Shown here: piece after piece, positions 25,615 to 34,891 of the stretch
Numbering within the stretch: position 1 is the first letter of the stretch
Layout: every line of letters begins with the position of its first letter
Assembly: GCF_000515275.1 (NCBI RefSeq)
Contig: NZ_KI911560.1
Span: forward strand, 1,488,001 to 1,552,000
Direction: 5' to 3'
Length of the DNA: 64,000 bases
Source: Methylophilus sp. 5
GTDB lineage: Bacteria; Pseudomonadota; Gammaproteobacteria; Burkholderiales; Methylophilaceae
The notes under the pieces: model-generated
What the model saw: only the letters and a program-made list of their open reading frames with translations
Told to the model about the DNA's origin: nothing
The model's database searches: none
Made by a program: the position numbers and the translations under genes

Positions 25615-27435
25615 ATGTCGTCTGCCAGTTCGCAATTATCCCCTGATCCAATCATTGATTCACTCCCCGGCATGGGGGCCATTCCACATGCGGATGGCGT
25701 GGCGTTTAGGGTATGGGCGCCCAATGCCGATCAAGTGTCGGTGATTGGGTCATTTAATGACTGGCAGCCCGGCCGTGATGCTTGCGCCAATGAGGGCAAT
25801 GGTTACTGGTATGCAGACCTTGCGCATGCCAAGCCGGGGGACGAATATAAATATCATCTGGTGAATGGCGAGCAGCAATTTGAGCGCATAGACTCTTATG
25901 CCAGGGTGGTGACTAACTCTGCAGGCAATGCGGTGGTGCCCGCGCTGGACTTTTTTGCCGCGCCAGAAACCAGTTTTGAGATGCCTGCCTGGAACACATT
26001 GGTGATTTATGAGTTGCACATTGGCACCTTTAACGCCAAAGATGGCCACGTGGGCACCTTTGACACGGCGATTGAGCGGCTGCCGTACCTGAAGGCGCTC
26101 GGGATTAATGCGGTGGAGGTGATGCCGATTGCAGAGTTTGCCGGGGATTACTCCTGGGGCTATAACCCGGCGCATCCGTTTGCGGTGGAAACTGCTTACG
26201 GCGGGGCCGAGGCCTTTAAACGGTTTGTTGCCGCGGCGCATGAGCAGGGCATCGCGGTGATTGTGGATGTGGTGTACAACCATTTTGGGCCGTCTGACAT
26301 TAGCTTGTGGCAGTTTGATGGCTGGCAGGAAAACGACAAAGGCGGTATTTATTTTTATAACGACTGGCGCTCGACCACGCCGTGGGGTGATACGCGGCCG
26401 GATTATGGTCGCGGTGAGGTGCGGCAGTATATTTTTGACAACGCCATGATGTGGCTGCACGATTATCACGCCGATGGCCTGCGTTATGACATGACTTTGT
26501 ATATACGCAGTGTAGAGGCGAGTGCACAGGCGATGATTGTTGAGGGTTGGAGTTTGCTGCAATGGATTAACAGTGAAGTGGCGGCGCGCTTTCCAGGCAA
26601 AATCACCATTGCCGAAGACTTGCAAAGTAGCGCCGAGCTTACCCTCAAGCATGAAGATGGCGGCGCACACTTTAGCAGCCAATGGGACGCAGGATTCGTG
26701 CATCCGATTCGCGCGGCATTAATTGAAGTAGACGACGCGCATCGCTCTATGGCGGCGGTGCGTGATGCCTTGCTTAAGCAATACAATGACGATGCGTTTC
26801 AGCGCGTGGTGTATACCGAATCGCACGATGAAGTGGCCAACGGCAAACAGCGGCTGGTGTCAGAAATTGACCCCAGCGAACAGCCCGGGCGTTATGCAAT
26901 TAAACGCTCTAGCTTAGGGGCCGCGCTGGTGATGACTGCGCCTGGCATCCCCATGTTATTTCAGGGGCAGGAATTTTTGCGTGACCAATGGTTTCGTGAC
27001 GACCGCCCGATTGACTGGCAGCGCGCGGAGCAATATGTCAGCATCACCACGCTTTACCGCGACTTGATTAACCTGCGCTTAAACCGTGGCGGTGAGTCAG
27101 CAGGCCTGAGCGGGCAACACACGGCTGTGTATCATGTGAACGACAATGACAAAGTGCTTGCCATGCACCGCTGGCAAGCAGGCGGCACCGGTGATGACGT
27201 GATTGTGGTGTTTAATTTTGCCGAGGGCTGCCAGCAAAACTATGTGATTGGCTTGCCACACACAGGCGCGTGGATACTGCGTTTTAATAGCGATGCCACT
27301 TTGTATAACGAGCAACTGGATGAAACTGAATCGACTGACATGACAGCCAATGCCGAGGCGCGCGATGGCTATGATTTTTCAGCGCAGGTGACCATTGGCG
27401 CCTATAGCTGCCTGATTTACTCGCAGCGAAAATAA
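25615..27435 (+). CDS. GH13 alpha-amylase-type enzyme (glycogen branching enzyme-like)
   Basis: This 606-residue enzyme has an N-terminal CBM48 module (AFRVWAPNADQVSVIGSFND), the GH13 barrel and a C-terminal beta domain. GH13 regions are NHFG (region I), GLRYDM (region II, Asp nucleophile), ITIAEDLQ (region III, Glu acid) and TESHDEVANGK (region IV, Asp). SHDEV resembles branching enzymes, but the rest is shorter than GlgB and region II has Tyr-Asp-Met instead of Val-Asp-Ala. The glucan substrate is therefore uncertain. AGGAGG precedes ATG 25615; the longer frame from 25300 would overlap the small upstream gene in another frame. Confidence 0.85.
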   Translation: MSSASSQLSPDPIIDSLPGMGAIPHADGVAFRVWAPNADQVSVIGSFNDWQPGRDACANEGNGYWYADLAHAKPGDEYKYHLVNGEQQFERIDSYARVVTNSAGNAVVPALDFFAAPETSFEMPAWNTLVIYELHIGTFNAKDGHVGTFDTAIERLPYLKALGINAVEVMPIAEFAGDYSWGYNPAHPFAVETAYGGAEAFKRFVAAAHEQGIAVIVDVVYNHFGPSDISLWQFDGWQENDKGGIYFYNDWRSTTPWGDTRPDYGRGEVRQYIFDNAMMWLHDYHADGLRYDMTLYIRSVEASAQAMIVEGWSLLQWINSEVAARFPGKITIAEDLQSSAELTLKHEDGGAHFSSQWDAGFVHPIRAALIEVDDAHRSMAAVRDALLKQYNDDAFQRVVYTESHDEVANGKQRLVSEIDPSEQPGRYAIKRSSLGAALVMTAPGIPMLFQGQEFLRDQWFRDDRPIDWQRAEQYVSITTLYRDLINLRLNRGGESAGLSGQHTAVYHVNDNDKVLAMHRWQAGGTGDDVIVVFNFAEGCQQNYVIGLPHTGAWILRFNSDATLYNEQLDETESTDMTANAEARDGYDFSAQVTIGAYSCLIYSQRK

Positions 27436-27559
27436 CACTATTGATCGTTAATTCACCGGCCAAGCCTTGTGTCAGGCAAGGTGTGCCGCGTTTTATTAAA
27501 CATAAAATTAAAACGATCGGTGGCTTGTTTCAATCTGGTCTGCTGTCTAAAATGGCGGC

Positions 27560-28096
27560 ATGTCTGCAGCCCTGATTCAACAATTTCTCCCTGGTTATCC
27601 GGCCCAATTGCGGGCGCAAATTACGCAGTTGCACGCGCAGGGGCAATTGGGCACTTATATTCAAACGCGCTATCCACAGCCGAGTGATATACAAAGCGAT
27701 AAGGCCTTGTATGATTTTTGCATTGCGCTTAAACAGCGCTATTTAAAAAATGCGCCCCTACTCGATAAAGTGCATTTTGATAACAAGCTGACGATTGAAA
27801 AGCAGACTTTGGGCTTAAACACGGCGATTTCGCGCGTGCAGGGCGGTAAGCTCAAAGCCAAGAAAGAAATCCGCATTTCAGCTTTTTTTAAAACGGCGCC
27901 GCTGGCATTTTTGCAGATGATTGTGGTGCATGAGCTGGCGCACTTAAAGGAGCGCGATCACGGCAAAGCGTTTTATCAGCTGTGTTTGCATATGGAGCCC
28001 AACTATATGCAGTATGAGTTTGATTGCCGCGTGTATTTATTGTGGCTGAGGCTGGATAGGGCCGAGGTGGCGACAGTACTGCCGCCATCAGCGTAA
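27560..28096 (+). CDS. YgjP-like metallopeptidase-domain protein
   Basis: This 178-residue protein contains the zinc site VVHELAHLKERDHGKAFY, found in the YgjP (DUF45) family of M48-like metallopeptidases. It also has a KKEIRISAFF strand before the zinc helix. It is cytosolic, and the substrate is unknown. The start codon ATG 27560 is followed by a coherent helical N-terminus (LIQQFLPGYPAQLRAQI). A bidirectional terminator follows the stop. Confidence 0.85.
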   Translation: MSAALIQQFLPGYPAQLRAQITQLHAQGQLGTYIQTRYPQPSDIQSDKALYDFCIALKQRYLKNAPLLDKVHFDNKLTIEKQTLGLNTAISRVQGGKLKAKKEIRISAFFKTAPLAFLQMIVVHELAHLKERDHGKAFYQLCLHMEPNYMQYEFDCRVYLLWLRLDRAEVATVLPPSA

Positions 28097-28104
28097 GACA
28101 TAAT

Positions 28105-28132
28105 AAAAAAGCCCGAACAAGCGGGCTTTTTT
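28105..28132. terminator. Bidirectional rho-independent terminator
   Basis: AAAAAAGCCCG-aacaa-GCGGGCTTTTTT lies between the converging stops of the YgjP-like gene and the NmrA-like gene. Runs of A and T flank both sides, so it can end transcripts from either strand. Confidence 0.85.
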
Positions 28133-28133
28133 A

Positions 28134-28898
28134 TTATGCAGTGGTGAGTGTGCCGTGTTGTGAAGCAAACCATGATTGAAAGGTTTGTGCGCCTAACCTG
28201 GCGTGTTGCTTGGGATTGAGCGATTGGTCATTCAGCTGTAACCCGAAATACAGGGCTTGGCTATCTGCAACCAGGGTGCGGGTATCCCCTTTTTGTGCCA
28301 GGTAGTCAGCAATAAGTGCCGCCATGCTGACTTTTTCAGGGCCTGCGAGATCAATGATGCCGTTGACCGGCGCAGCGAGAGCAATGTCGACCATGGCAGC
28401 CGCAACATCCTGTGCGGCAATCGGTTGAAATAAGGCCGTTGGTAAGTGAACAGTATTGCCCACCGTGCTGCCACCTGCAATGGCATCCATAAACTCAAAA
28501 AACTGGGTTGCGCGGACGATGGTGTACGGGGTTTTTGCTTGTGAGGCATGCTGCTCCTGCACCAGCTTGGCGCGAAAATAACCACTGTCTTGCAAAGAGT
28601 CTGTGCCCACCACCGATAACATGACATAGTGTTTTACGCCCGCCAACGCTGTGGCTGTTGCCAGGTTGCGCCCGGCATGGTCAAAAAACTGCATGACTGC
28701 GGTGTCTTCAAAAGAGGGCGCATTTGAGACATCAATCACGACTTCTGCGCCGGTGAGTGCCTGCGTCAAGCCTTGCCCTGTGACAATATTCACCCCTGTG
28801 CTGGCCGAGGCGCTCAGCACCTGGTGGCCTTTTGTCTGCAGTAAGTTGACGGTTTTTTTACCGATGAGGCCGGTGCCGCCAATGACAACAATCTTCAT
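28134..28898 (-). CDS. NAD(P)-binding oxidoreductase (NmrA/atypical SDR family)
   Basis: This 254-residue Rossmann-fold protein starts MKIVVIGGTGLIGKKTVNLL with the GGTGLIG nucleotide site. It continues with VIDVSNAP, YVMLSVVGTD, FRAKLVQEQ and TIVRATQFFEF, as in NmrA-like SDRs. AAAGGA precedes its ATG. It is the last gene of a minus-strand group downstream of a MocR regulator and the azoreductase gene; a role in quinone or aldehyde stress is inferred from this company only. Confidence 0.8.
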   Translation of the reverse strand: MKIVVIGGTGLIGKKTVNLLQTKGHQVLSASASTGVNIVTGQGLTQALTGAEVVIDVSNAPSFEDTAVMQFFDHAGRNLATATALAGVKHYVMLSVVGTDSLQDSGYFRAKLVQEQHASQAKTPYTIVRATQFFEFMDAIAGGSTVGNTVHLPTALFQPIAAQDVAAAMVDIALAAPVNGIIDLAGPEKVSMAALIADYLAQKGDTRTLVADSQALYFGLQLNDQSLNPKQHARLGAQTFQSWFASQHGTLTTA

Positions 28899-28934
28899 GA
28901 TTTATCCTTTCAGTTAATGGGTGGCAGTCAGGGC

Positions 28935-29584
28935 TTACTGCGGGTGGCCAAGCTGGGTAGCCCAGGTGCTGGCCACGCTATTGAGGTCGGCATAAGCGCG
29001 GTTAAGTGCGGCTTCTCTAGCCGATTGATCTGAGAACTGTAGCGGTTGTGCATCTACAAACCATGGGGCTTCTACGCCCATAAACGCAAAAGGCGCTTTT
29101 AATGCTGGCGTTAGTGCGTCCATGTGTGACCACGGGCTGAGGCCTGGCCTAAGGTCCGCGCCCCGGCTGGTGATAAAAATGACTTTTTGGCGGGTCAGCG
29201 TGCCTGAGGTGCTGCCATCTGCGTTAAAGGTATACGTAAGGTTGGTGCGCACCAGGTTGTCAATAAAGGCTTTAAAGCTGGAGGGCATGGAGAAGTTGTA
29301 CATAGGCATAGCGAATACCAGCAGGTCAGACATCATGACGCGTGCGCAGAGCTGGTCGGAATAGGCCAGTGTTTCTTTCATTGCAACCGTGCGCTGGTCT
29401 GCGGGCGTGTAAGTGGCCTTGGCAAAATCGCCGCTGATGTGCGGTGGCGTGTTTTCAGACAGGTCCAGGTAATCTACTTCCAGGCCCGTGAGTTGCTGTT
29501 TCAATTGCTCGACAAAATAGGCAGACAGCATTTGGAGTTTGATAACGTGGCTTTTGGGCTGGCATCCACATGCATCAGTCTCAT
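28935..29584 (-). pseudogene. azoR: FMN-dependent NADH-azoreductase with N-terminal frameshift
   Basis: The AzoR-type flavin enzyme is intact from MLSAYFVEQL onward (MPMYNFSMPSSFKAFIDNLVR, TSRGADLRPG, FMGVEAPWFVDAQ). Its true N-terminus, MRLMHVDASPKATLSNSK, is encoded just upstream from ATG 29584 but in a frame shifted by one base, at the AAAT near 29530. One extra A there would restore MRLMHVDASPKATLSNSK-MLSAYF. It is either a real frameshift or a sequence error. Without the first ~18 residues the FMN site would be damaged. It lies 36 bp before the NmrA-like gene. Confidence 0.8.
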
Positions 29585-29656
29585 CGCTTGATCCTTTGGC
29601 TGAGTTAAGATGCTGGCATGTTAGGCGCGATGGCCCAAGGCTGACAGAGCCAAAAA

Positions 29657-29676
29657 TGGTCTATCACACTGGGCCA
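29657..29676 (-). promoter_or_regulatory. Candidate MocR operator upstream of azoR
   Basis: On the minus strand, TGGCCCA and TAGACCA (5 of 7 bases shared) are direct repeats 13 bp apart, about 80 bp upstream of the azoR start. MocR-type regulators commonly bind such direct repeats. Binding by the adjacent regulator is inferred. Confidence 0.4.
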
Positions 29677-29703
29677 TGATGGCCTGGGGAGAGAGGCTGA
29701 TGG

Positions 29704-31125
29704 TTAAAAGCAGGCGCGCAGCTGCGTGGCCGCCCGCTGGGCTGTGGCTGCGGTGGGAATATTGGTAAAGCCGATGATCAGGCCGTTATGGCCAGCAGAC
29801 TGCGCCCAGCGGGACAGGGCATGAATGCCGTAACCATGAAGGTTGAAGGCATCTGCAATCACATGGTCCGTGTGTGGACTGACGATATTGGCGACAAAGT
29901 GCATGCCGTTTTTATGGGCATTAATTTCAAGCTGTGCGCCCAGGTGGTCATGTAATACCTGGCGAGTGATTTCGCGACGCTCGGCATAAAGCGTACGCAT
30001 TTTCTTTAGGTGCCGCGAAAAATGCCCTTCGGCAATAAAGTCGTTGACGACCAGTTGCGGGCCTATGGCTCCGGTGGGAGGAAACAGTTGCGCTTTTTGC
30101 TGACATAACGCCAACAGTGGCTGCGGTAGTACCAGGTAGCCCAGCCGCAATGCCGGGAACAGCGTTTTGCTGAATGTGCCGGCATAAATGACCCGGTCAT
30201 ACTGGTCCAGGCTTTTGAGCGAAGGCAGAGGATAGCCTGAGTAGCGAAACTCTCCGTCGTAATCATCTTCAATCACCCAGGCACCGGCCTGGCCGGCCCA
30301 GTCCAGTAACTGCATTCTGCGTGACCATGACAATGCTATACCCAGCGGGCTTTGATGCGAGGGCGTGACAATCGCTAGTGCGGCATCTGGGGCACGGCGG
30401 ATGCCTTCTGCCACCATCAGGCCTTCGTGATCAACCGGAATGGCGACACGTTGTGCCCCGGCCGCATCAAGCAGGCGTGTGGCAAACAGGTAGCCTGGGT
30501 CCTCCATCCAGACCTTTTGCTGCTGGATGGGCAGGCACTTGAACAAAAAGTCGAGTGCGCCCAGATAGCCATGAGTAATACAAATTTGCTGCGCATCGCA
30601 AACCACCCCTCGGGACAGGCGCAGATAGGCAGCAATGGACTGCCGTAGTGGCAGATAGCCAAACGGGTCACGAAAAGCCAGCTCTGCGGCGGATAAACTG
30701 CGAGCCCGGCGGGCGGCTAGCCTGGACCATATTTTTTTGGGGAAAGCGTCATACGCCGGGCTACCGGGTAAAAATACATGGGATGGGCCTGCGGGCGTAG
30801 CGGGAGTGTGTTGCGTGATAGGGCGTTGTGGCGCCTGCCGTACGGCTGTTGCCTGCATTTGCCGAAATGGCGCATGAATGTAACAACCCGCTTGGCCCCG
30901 CGCAATAAAGATGCCCTCCCCCAGCAACATGGCATAGGCATTTTCTACTGTGCCGCGTGCCACATTCAGTGTGCTGGCCAATACGCGGGTGGAAGGTACT
31001 CTGTCACCATCGTTTAACAGGCCACTTTCAATTGCCTGCTTAAACCGTGTATAGATTTGTACATGTATGGGTTCGCTCCGGGATTTGTCTACACGCATCC
31101 ATTGATCACGGCTTGAAACTGTCAT
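29704..31125 (-). CDS. MocR family transcriptional regulator (GntR HTH plus aminotransferase-like domain)
   Basis: This 473-residue protein starts with a GntR winged helix (residues ~13-80: IHVQIYTRFKQAIESGLL, DRVPSTRVLASTLNVARGTVENAY). It continues with a fold-type I aminotransferase-like domain of ~350 residues. The PLP-lysine region reads VIYAGTFSKTLFPALRLGY, with Lys in TFSKT, and the phosphate and cofactor region is EDDYDGEFRY. It should sense an amino compound through PLP. It lies directly upstream of azoR and the NmrA-like gene, and is divergent from a GNAT gene. The target is inferred from position. Confidence 0.85.
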   Translation of the reverse strand: MTVSSRDQWMRVDKSRSEPIHVQIYTRFKQAIESGLLNDGDRVPSTRVLASTLNVARGTVENAYAMLLGEGIFIARGQAGCYIHAPFRQMQATAVRQAPQRPITQHTPATPAGPSHVFLPGSPAYDAFPKKIWSRLAARRARSLSAAELAFRDPFGYLPLRQSIAAYLRLSRGVVCDAQQICITHGYLGALDFLFKCLPIQQQKVWMEDPGYLFATRLLDAAGAQRVAIPVDHEGLMVAEGIRRAPDAALAIVTPSHQSPLGIALSWSRRMQLLDWAGQAGAWVIEDDYDGEFRYSGYPLPSLKSLDQYDRVIYAGTFSKTLFPALRLGYLVLPQPLLALCQQKAQLFPPTGAIGPQLVVNDFIAEGHFSRHLKKMRTLYAERREITRQVLHDHLGAQLEINAHKNGMHFVANIVSPHTDHVIADAFNLHGYGIHALSRWAQSAGHNGLIIGFTNIPTAATAQRAATQLRACF

Positions 31126-31226
31126 GGCATAGTCGGTTTGGCAGATTATGGTTCTTATTATTATGCCTTGATGTGGCTATATTGGCGACGATGTTGATGT
31201 TTTATTGTTTATTGCCAGGAGGCCTC

Positions 31227-31655
31227 ATGCTGCATGCAGAAATCATGACCACAGACGCACAAATTGTGCACTGCTATTCTTTAATGCGTTTGCTCAGGCC
31301 GTCGCTACTGGACCCGGCAGATTTTTTGAATAAGGTTCGTCAACAGCAGGCGCAAGGGTATCAATTGATGGCTTTGCTAGCTGCCGACACGGTGGTCGCC
31401 CTGGCGGGATACCGTTACCAGCAGAATCTGGTGCATGGGCGTTTTGTGTATGTGGATGATCTGGTGACGGATAGCGGTCGCCGCGGCCAGCAATTAGGCA
31501 GCCAGTTATTAAGTGCCGTCATGCAAGCGGCAAGACTAGAGGCCTGCGACCACCTGATTCTGGATAGCGGGTTGACGAATGTACTGGCGCACCGGTTTTA
31601 TTACCGGCAGGGCTTGCTAGCGCAGGCGCTGCATTTTAGCCTGGCCTTGCGTTGA
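31227..31655 (+). CDS. GNAT family N-acetyltransferase
   Basis: This 142-residue GNAT protein has the family core VYVDDLVTDSGRRGQQLGSQLLSAV, where R-R-G-Q-Q-L-G is the acetyl-CoA-binding loop, and a C-terminal GLTNVLAHRFYYRQGL strand-helix. The substrate is unknown. AGGAGG lies four bases before ATG 31227, which is why the much longer frame starting at 31047, inside the divergent regulator gene, is not used. It is read divergently from the MocR gene. Confidence 0.85.
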   Translation: MLHAEIMTTDAQIVHCYSLMRLLRPSLLDPADFLNKVRQQQAQGYQLMALLAADTVVALAGYRYQQNLVHGRFVYVDDLVTDSGRRGQQLGSQLLSAVMQAARLEACDHLILDSGLTNVLAHRFYYRQGLLAQALHFSLALR

Positions 31656-31669
31656 TGGTGCTCGTCTGC

Positions 31670-31930
31670 CTAGCCGAATAAATCATCCAGCGGATTTTTA
31701 CCGTGAGAGGATGGCTTGCTGGAAACCCGGCTGGCGGTGAATTCTTCTTCGATATTGTCGCGGTAATAGCTCCACGGCGTGCTGGCATTTTTTAAGTTGC
31801 GCCACAGGCTTTCACCCACATTGGCGTACTCCAAAGCGCTACCATCTTCCAGCGCTACCCTTAACACGCGCCGTGGCGTGTCATAACCAATCGCACGTAA
31901 TTTACCGGAGTGGACTTGGATCATCTCCAT
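31670..31930 (-). CDS. KTSC domain protein
   Basis: This 86-residue protein has the KTSC domain layout: IQVHSGKLRAIGYDTPRRVLRV, then LEYANVGESLWRNLKNASTPWSYYRDNI. The domain is small, mixed alpha/beta and of unknown function. The start may be ATG 31930 or ATG 31924. It is separated by 7 bp from the Cys-tailed small gene upstream, so the two are probably co-transcribed. Confidence 0.8.
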   Translation of the reverse strand: MEMIQVHSGKLRAIGYDTPRRVLRVALEDGSALEYANVGESLWRNLKNASTPWSYYRDNIEEEFTASRVSSKPSSHGKNPLDDLFG

Positions 31931-31937
31931 GGTAAGC

Positions 31938-32177
31938 CTAACTGCCACAACCTGTTTTACAGCCGCAGGATTTGCCTGCCGGTTTTAGCCCTTTGTTCTG
32001 CCAGGCTTGCAAAAATGCGGCTTTGCTCATGGGTTGAATATTGAGTGATTGCTGTAATTCGCTGTCGACCACTTGTGACTGGTAGTGCTGAAAGTGCGAC
32101 AGGTATTTGGCATAAGCGCGATCGGCGCCACGCAGCTTTTGCCATTGTGTCCAGATCCATTTTTTCAATGTAAACAT
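31938..32177 (-). CDS. Small Cys-tailed protein, YbdD/YjiX-like
   Basis: This 79-residue protein has LRGADRAYAKYLSHFQHYQ and PMSKAAFLQAW in the pattern of YbdD/YjiX (DUF466) proteins, which associate with CstA-type peptide/pyruvate transporters. It ends in a cysteine-rich tail (CGCKTGCGS). No cstA gene is near it. The assignment is by pattern only. GGAG is five bases upstream of ATG 32177. It is followed by the KTSC gene. Confidence 0.5.
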   Translation of the reverse strand: MFTLKKWIWTQWQKLRGADRAYAKYLSHFQHYQSQVVDSELQQSLNIQPMSKAAFLQAWQNKGLKPAGKSCGCKTGCGS

Positions 32178-32259
32178 ACAAGCTCCTGCCATTTTTGCCA
32201 TGATTTGCAGCATATTAAACTAATTTTGCCGCTGGTTTTAGCCCCATGCTCAGTTGGAG

Positions 32260-34533
32260 TCAGTTTGCCTGGTCGAGTTCATAACGGCTTGCTGCAATGC
32301 GTTTGACCGTGGCGGCAACGTCGCTGGCTGCCACCGGTGGTGAAAATAAAAAGCCTTGTGCGCCATAGCAGCCCAGGCCTATGAGTTGTTGCAAGACGGT
32401 AATCGCATGCACCCCTTCGGCGATGACCTCGATATTCAGGTTTTTTGCCAGCTCTAAGGTCGAGCGTACGATGGCCAGGCTGCAGGCATCCTGGTGCATT
32501 TCGCGGATAAATTGCTGGTCTATTTTAAGGTAGTGCAAAGACAATTGTTGCAGGTAAAGCAACGAGCTGTAACCGGTGCCATAGTCGTCAATGCTGATTT
32601 TAACGCCGAGGGCGATCAGCGCAGACAATAGCTTTTTGACGCGCCTGGGGTCGGCGATTGCGCTGGATTCAGTAATTTCAACTTCTATGCAGCTGGCAGG
32701 CATGGCGTGTTTTTGCAGCGCGTGCTCCATCTCTTTCACCAGGTCAAAGTTCATCAAATCGCGCGCACTCACATTTACCGCAATCGTCAGCTCAAGCTGC
32801 TGTTGGTGCCACTGCTGCCACTGGCGGGTAGATTCATTCAGCACCAGTTTGAACAGGGTGTGAATGAGATCGGTGTTTTCAATGTGCGGCACAAACTCGC
32901 CCGGCATAATCAACCCGCGCACCGGATGTTGCCAGCGTACCAGGGCCTCTACCCCGAACACCGTTTGCGTTTGCAAATGCACTTTTGCCTGGTAGTAGAC
33001 CACAATTTGCCGATGATAAATGGCTTGCCGGAACTCACTGATCACCCAGCTCTTGTCGGTGGTTTTATCGCGCATGGCCTGGTAGCACTCTACTTGCGAC
33101 TGGCTTTCTTTTGCCCATAAGAGTGCGCGCTCACTTTCGCGTTGCATATTGGCAAAGGTATGTTTGGTGAATGAGTCTGCCGTCGAGATGCCGATGCTGC
33201 AGCTGACCTTGGCGGTTAACCCATTGACCACAAATGGTTGCTCAAGCAATTGGTGAATATGCCAGGCTTGTTGTTCTACCATGGCTTTTTCGGGCACATT
33301 GAGCATGAGCAAAATAAACTCGTCACCGTCAACACGGGCAAAGTGGTCGCCGTGGATTTTGCTGTCGTGATAGAGCCGTTTGGCCACCGCTTTTAAAATC
33401 AGGTCCCCTAAGCCAAAGCCAAAAATATTGTTAAAGGCCTTAAAACCGTCTATGTCCATCAGCAACATGGCGTTCAGGCTATGCGGCAGCGGTTTGCGCG
33501 AGGCATAAATGCTCTGTTCAACTACCTGTTCAAGATAGTTGCGGTTAGGCACGCCCGTCAGGTAGTCAGTGCGGTTTTGTTGTTGTAGTTGCTGTTTGAC
33601 CTCGATGATATTGCCCATGGTGGTTCTGAGTTGATACCAGCCGATGATAAACACAATAAAAAAACCAAGCAAAATACCGATGGTGGCCGGATGCAGCGCC
33701 TGAAAGTAGCGCAGCAGCAGTGCCACCGGAAAAAGCAGCGCCAGCGGCAAGAGTAGCGTCAAAATATGGTTGGCATGACGGTCATCTTCGCTGGCGCGTG
33801 GTTGGCCGAGTTGGGCTAAATCGGGGTGCAGGGCGACACTGGCAAAACTCACATAGCCCAACAGCCAAAACATGAGGTTGATGTCATGCGGCACCGCCAG
33901 ACTGTTGCTGGTGCCATGAAAAATGCTTTCACCGATGGCAAAAAACAAGGTGGCCAGGCATAGCTGGATAAAGGCGCGTGAGGCGTAAGCGGCACTGCTG
34001 GTCCATAACCACAGCAGCATGCCTAACTCAATAAACGAGAGTGAGGGGTAGAGCATGCGAAAGATTTGTGGCCGGTCTAGCGAAAACCCGTGATGCACAA
34101 TGGTGGGTAAAAACAGAAACTGCCAACCAATTAACATCAGGCTGGTGGCCAGAATCCAGCCTTGAAAAAAACCATGGCGCGGAAATTGTGGCTGTTGGTG
34201 ACAAGCCAATTGCCACAGGCCGCTCATCAAGGCCAGGTGCCCGGTGAGCAAGCATAGATCTGCCGGTGATAATTGCATGCCAAAGGCGCCACTGGCATCA
34301 GTATTGGCTTCTATCAGCCCGCCCAGGCATTGCGCACTGATGGCGATGGCGAACTTTAACCAGGGTTGAAAAGGTGCTGGGCGCTGTTGCCAAATACCTA
34401 GCCAGGTGACCCCGACACTGAGCAGGGCAATTAAAAAGTACCAGCTATCCCTGAGCCCTAGCTTGCTGAGTAATGGCAGGCAGCCAGTCGCCAGCAGGCC
34501 CAGAAGCCAACAGGTCTTCCAGTCTAACTTCAT
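32260..34533 (-). CDS. Membrane GGDEF/EAL cyclic-di-GMP protein
   Basis: This protein of about 757 residues has an N-terminal region with roughly 7-9 hydrophobic segments (residues ~1-310), then a GGDEF domain and an EAL domain. The GGDEF motif reads DGDEF, first Gly changed. The EAL domain keeps EALVRW, NVSARDL, EITES, IDDYGTGYSSL, LKIDQQFI and GAQGFLFS, so phosphodiesterase activity is plausible; the usual EGVE reads EGVH. Synthase activity is doubtful. ATG 34533 (MKLDWK) is preferred; the frame extends to 34638. Signals are probably sensed in the membrane. Confidence 0.85.
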   Translation of the reverse strand: MKLDWKTCWLLGLLATGCLPLLSKLGLRDSWYFLIALLSVGVTWLGIWQQRPAPFQPWLKFAIAISAQCLGGLIEANTDASGAFGMQLSPADLCLLTGHLALMSGLWQLACHQQPQFPRHGFFQGWILATSLMLIGWQFLFLPTIVHHGFSLDRPQIFRMLYPSLSFIELGMLLWLWTSSAAYASRAFIQLCLATLFFAIGESIFHGTSNSLAVPHDINLMFWLLGYVSFASVALHPDLAQLGQPRASEDDRHANHILTLLLPLALLFPVALLLRYFQALHPATIGILLGFFIVFIIGWYQLRTTMGNIIEVKQQLQQQNRTDYLTGVPNRNYLEQVVEQSIYASRKPLPHSLNAMLLMDIDGFKAFNNIFGFGLGDLILKAVAKRLYHDSKIHGDHFARVDGDEFILLMLNVPEKAMVEQQAWHIHQLLEQPFVVNGLTAKVSCSIGISTADSFTKHTFANMQRESERALLWAKESQSQVECYQAMRDKTTDKSWVISEFRQAIYHRQIVVYYQAKVHLQTQTVFGVEALVRWQHPVRGLIMPGEFVPHIENTDLIHTLFKLVLNESTRQWQQWHQQQLELTIAVNVSARDLMNFDLVKEMEHALQKHAMPASCIEVEITESSAIADPRRVKKLLSALIALGVKISIDDYGTGYSSLLYLQQLSLHYLKIDQQFIREMHQDACSLAIVRSTLELAKNLNIEVIAEGVHAITVLQQLIGLGCYGAQGFLFSPPVAASDVAATVKRIAASRYELDQAN

Positions 34534-34722
34534 GGGTGCAGCCAGCGCAGTAAATACTGAGACATAATGACTCTCGGTGATGGGTGTGCGACACAATAGA
34601 AACCCAGGAGCCGTTATTAAACACTGCTTTGATTGCATATGTAAATATATGTTTTGTGGCGGGCGGTGGATGTTGTTTTCAAGCGCTGCATGACGGGTGT
34701 GGCCATGACTTAAAGCACGCGC

Positions 34723-34736
34723 TAAGCCGCGGCTTA
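34723..34736. promoter_or_regulatory. Perfect 14-bp palindrome between divergent genes
   Basis: TAAGCCGCGGCTTA lies in the gap between the GGDEF/EAL protein and the antiporter, which are divergently read. It may bind a regulator. No such protein is identified. Confidence 0.35.
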
Positions 34737-34891
34737 AACAGCTTTTACGTGTTTTAATGAAACGCCGGCGGATGTTTTCTATTACACTCGTTTAGTGTCA
34801 GCAGGTGACGCCCCGCCGTGGTTTTTCAGTTGTTTTTTGCATGCGAAAGTGTTGTTTGTTGGCTTTGCGCCAATAAGCGCATCCTTAATTT

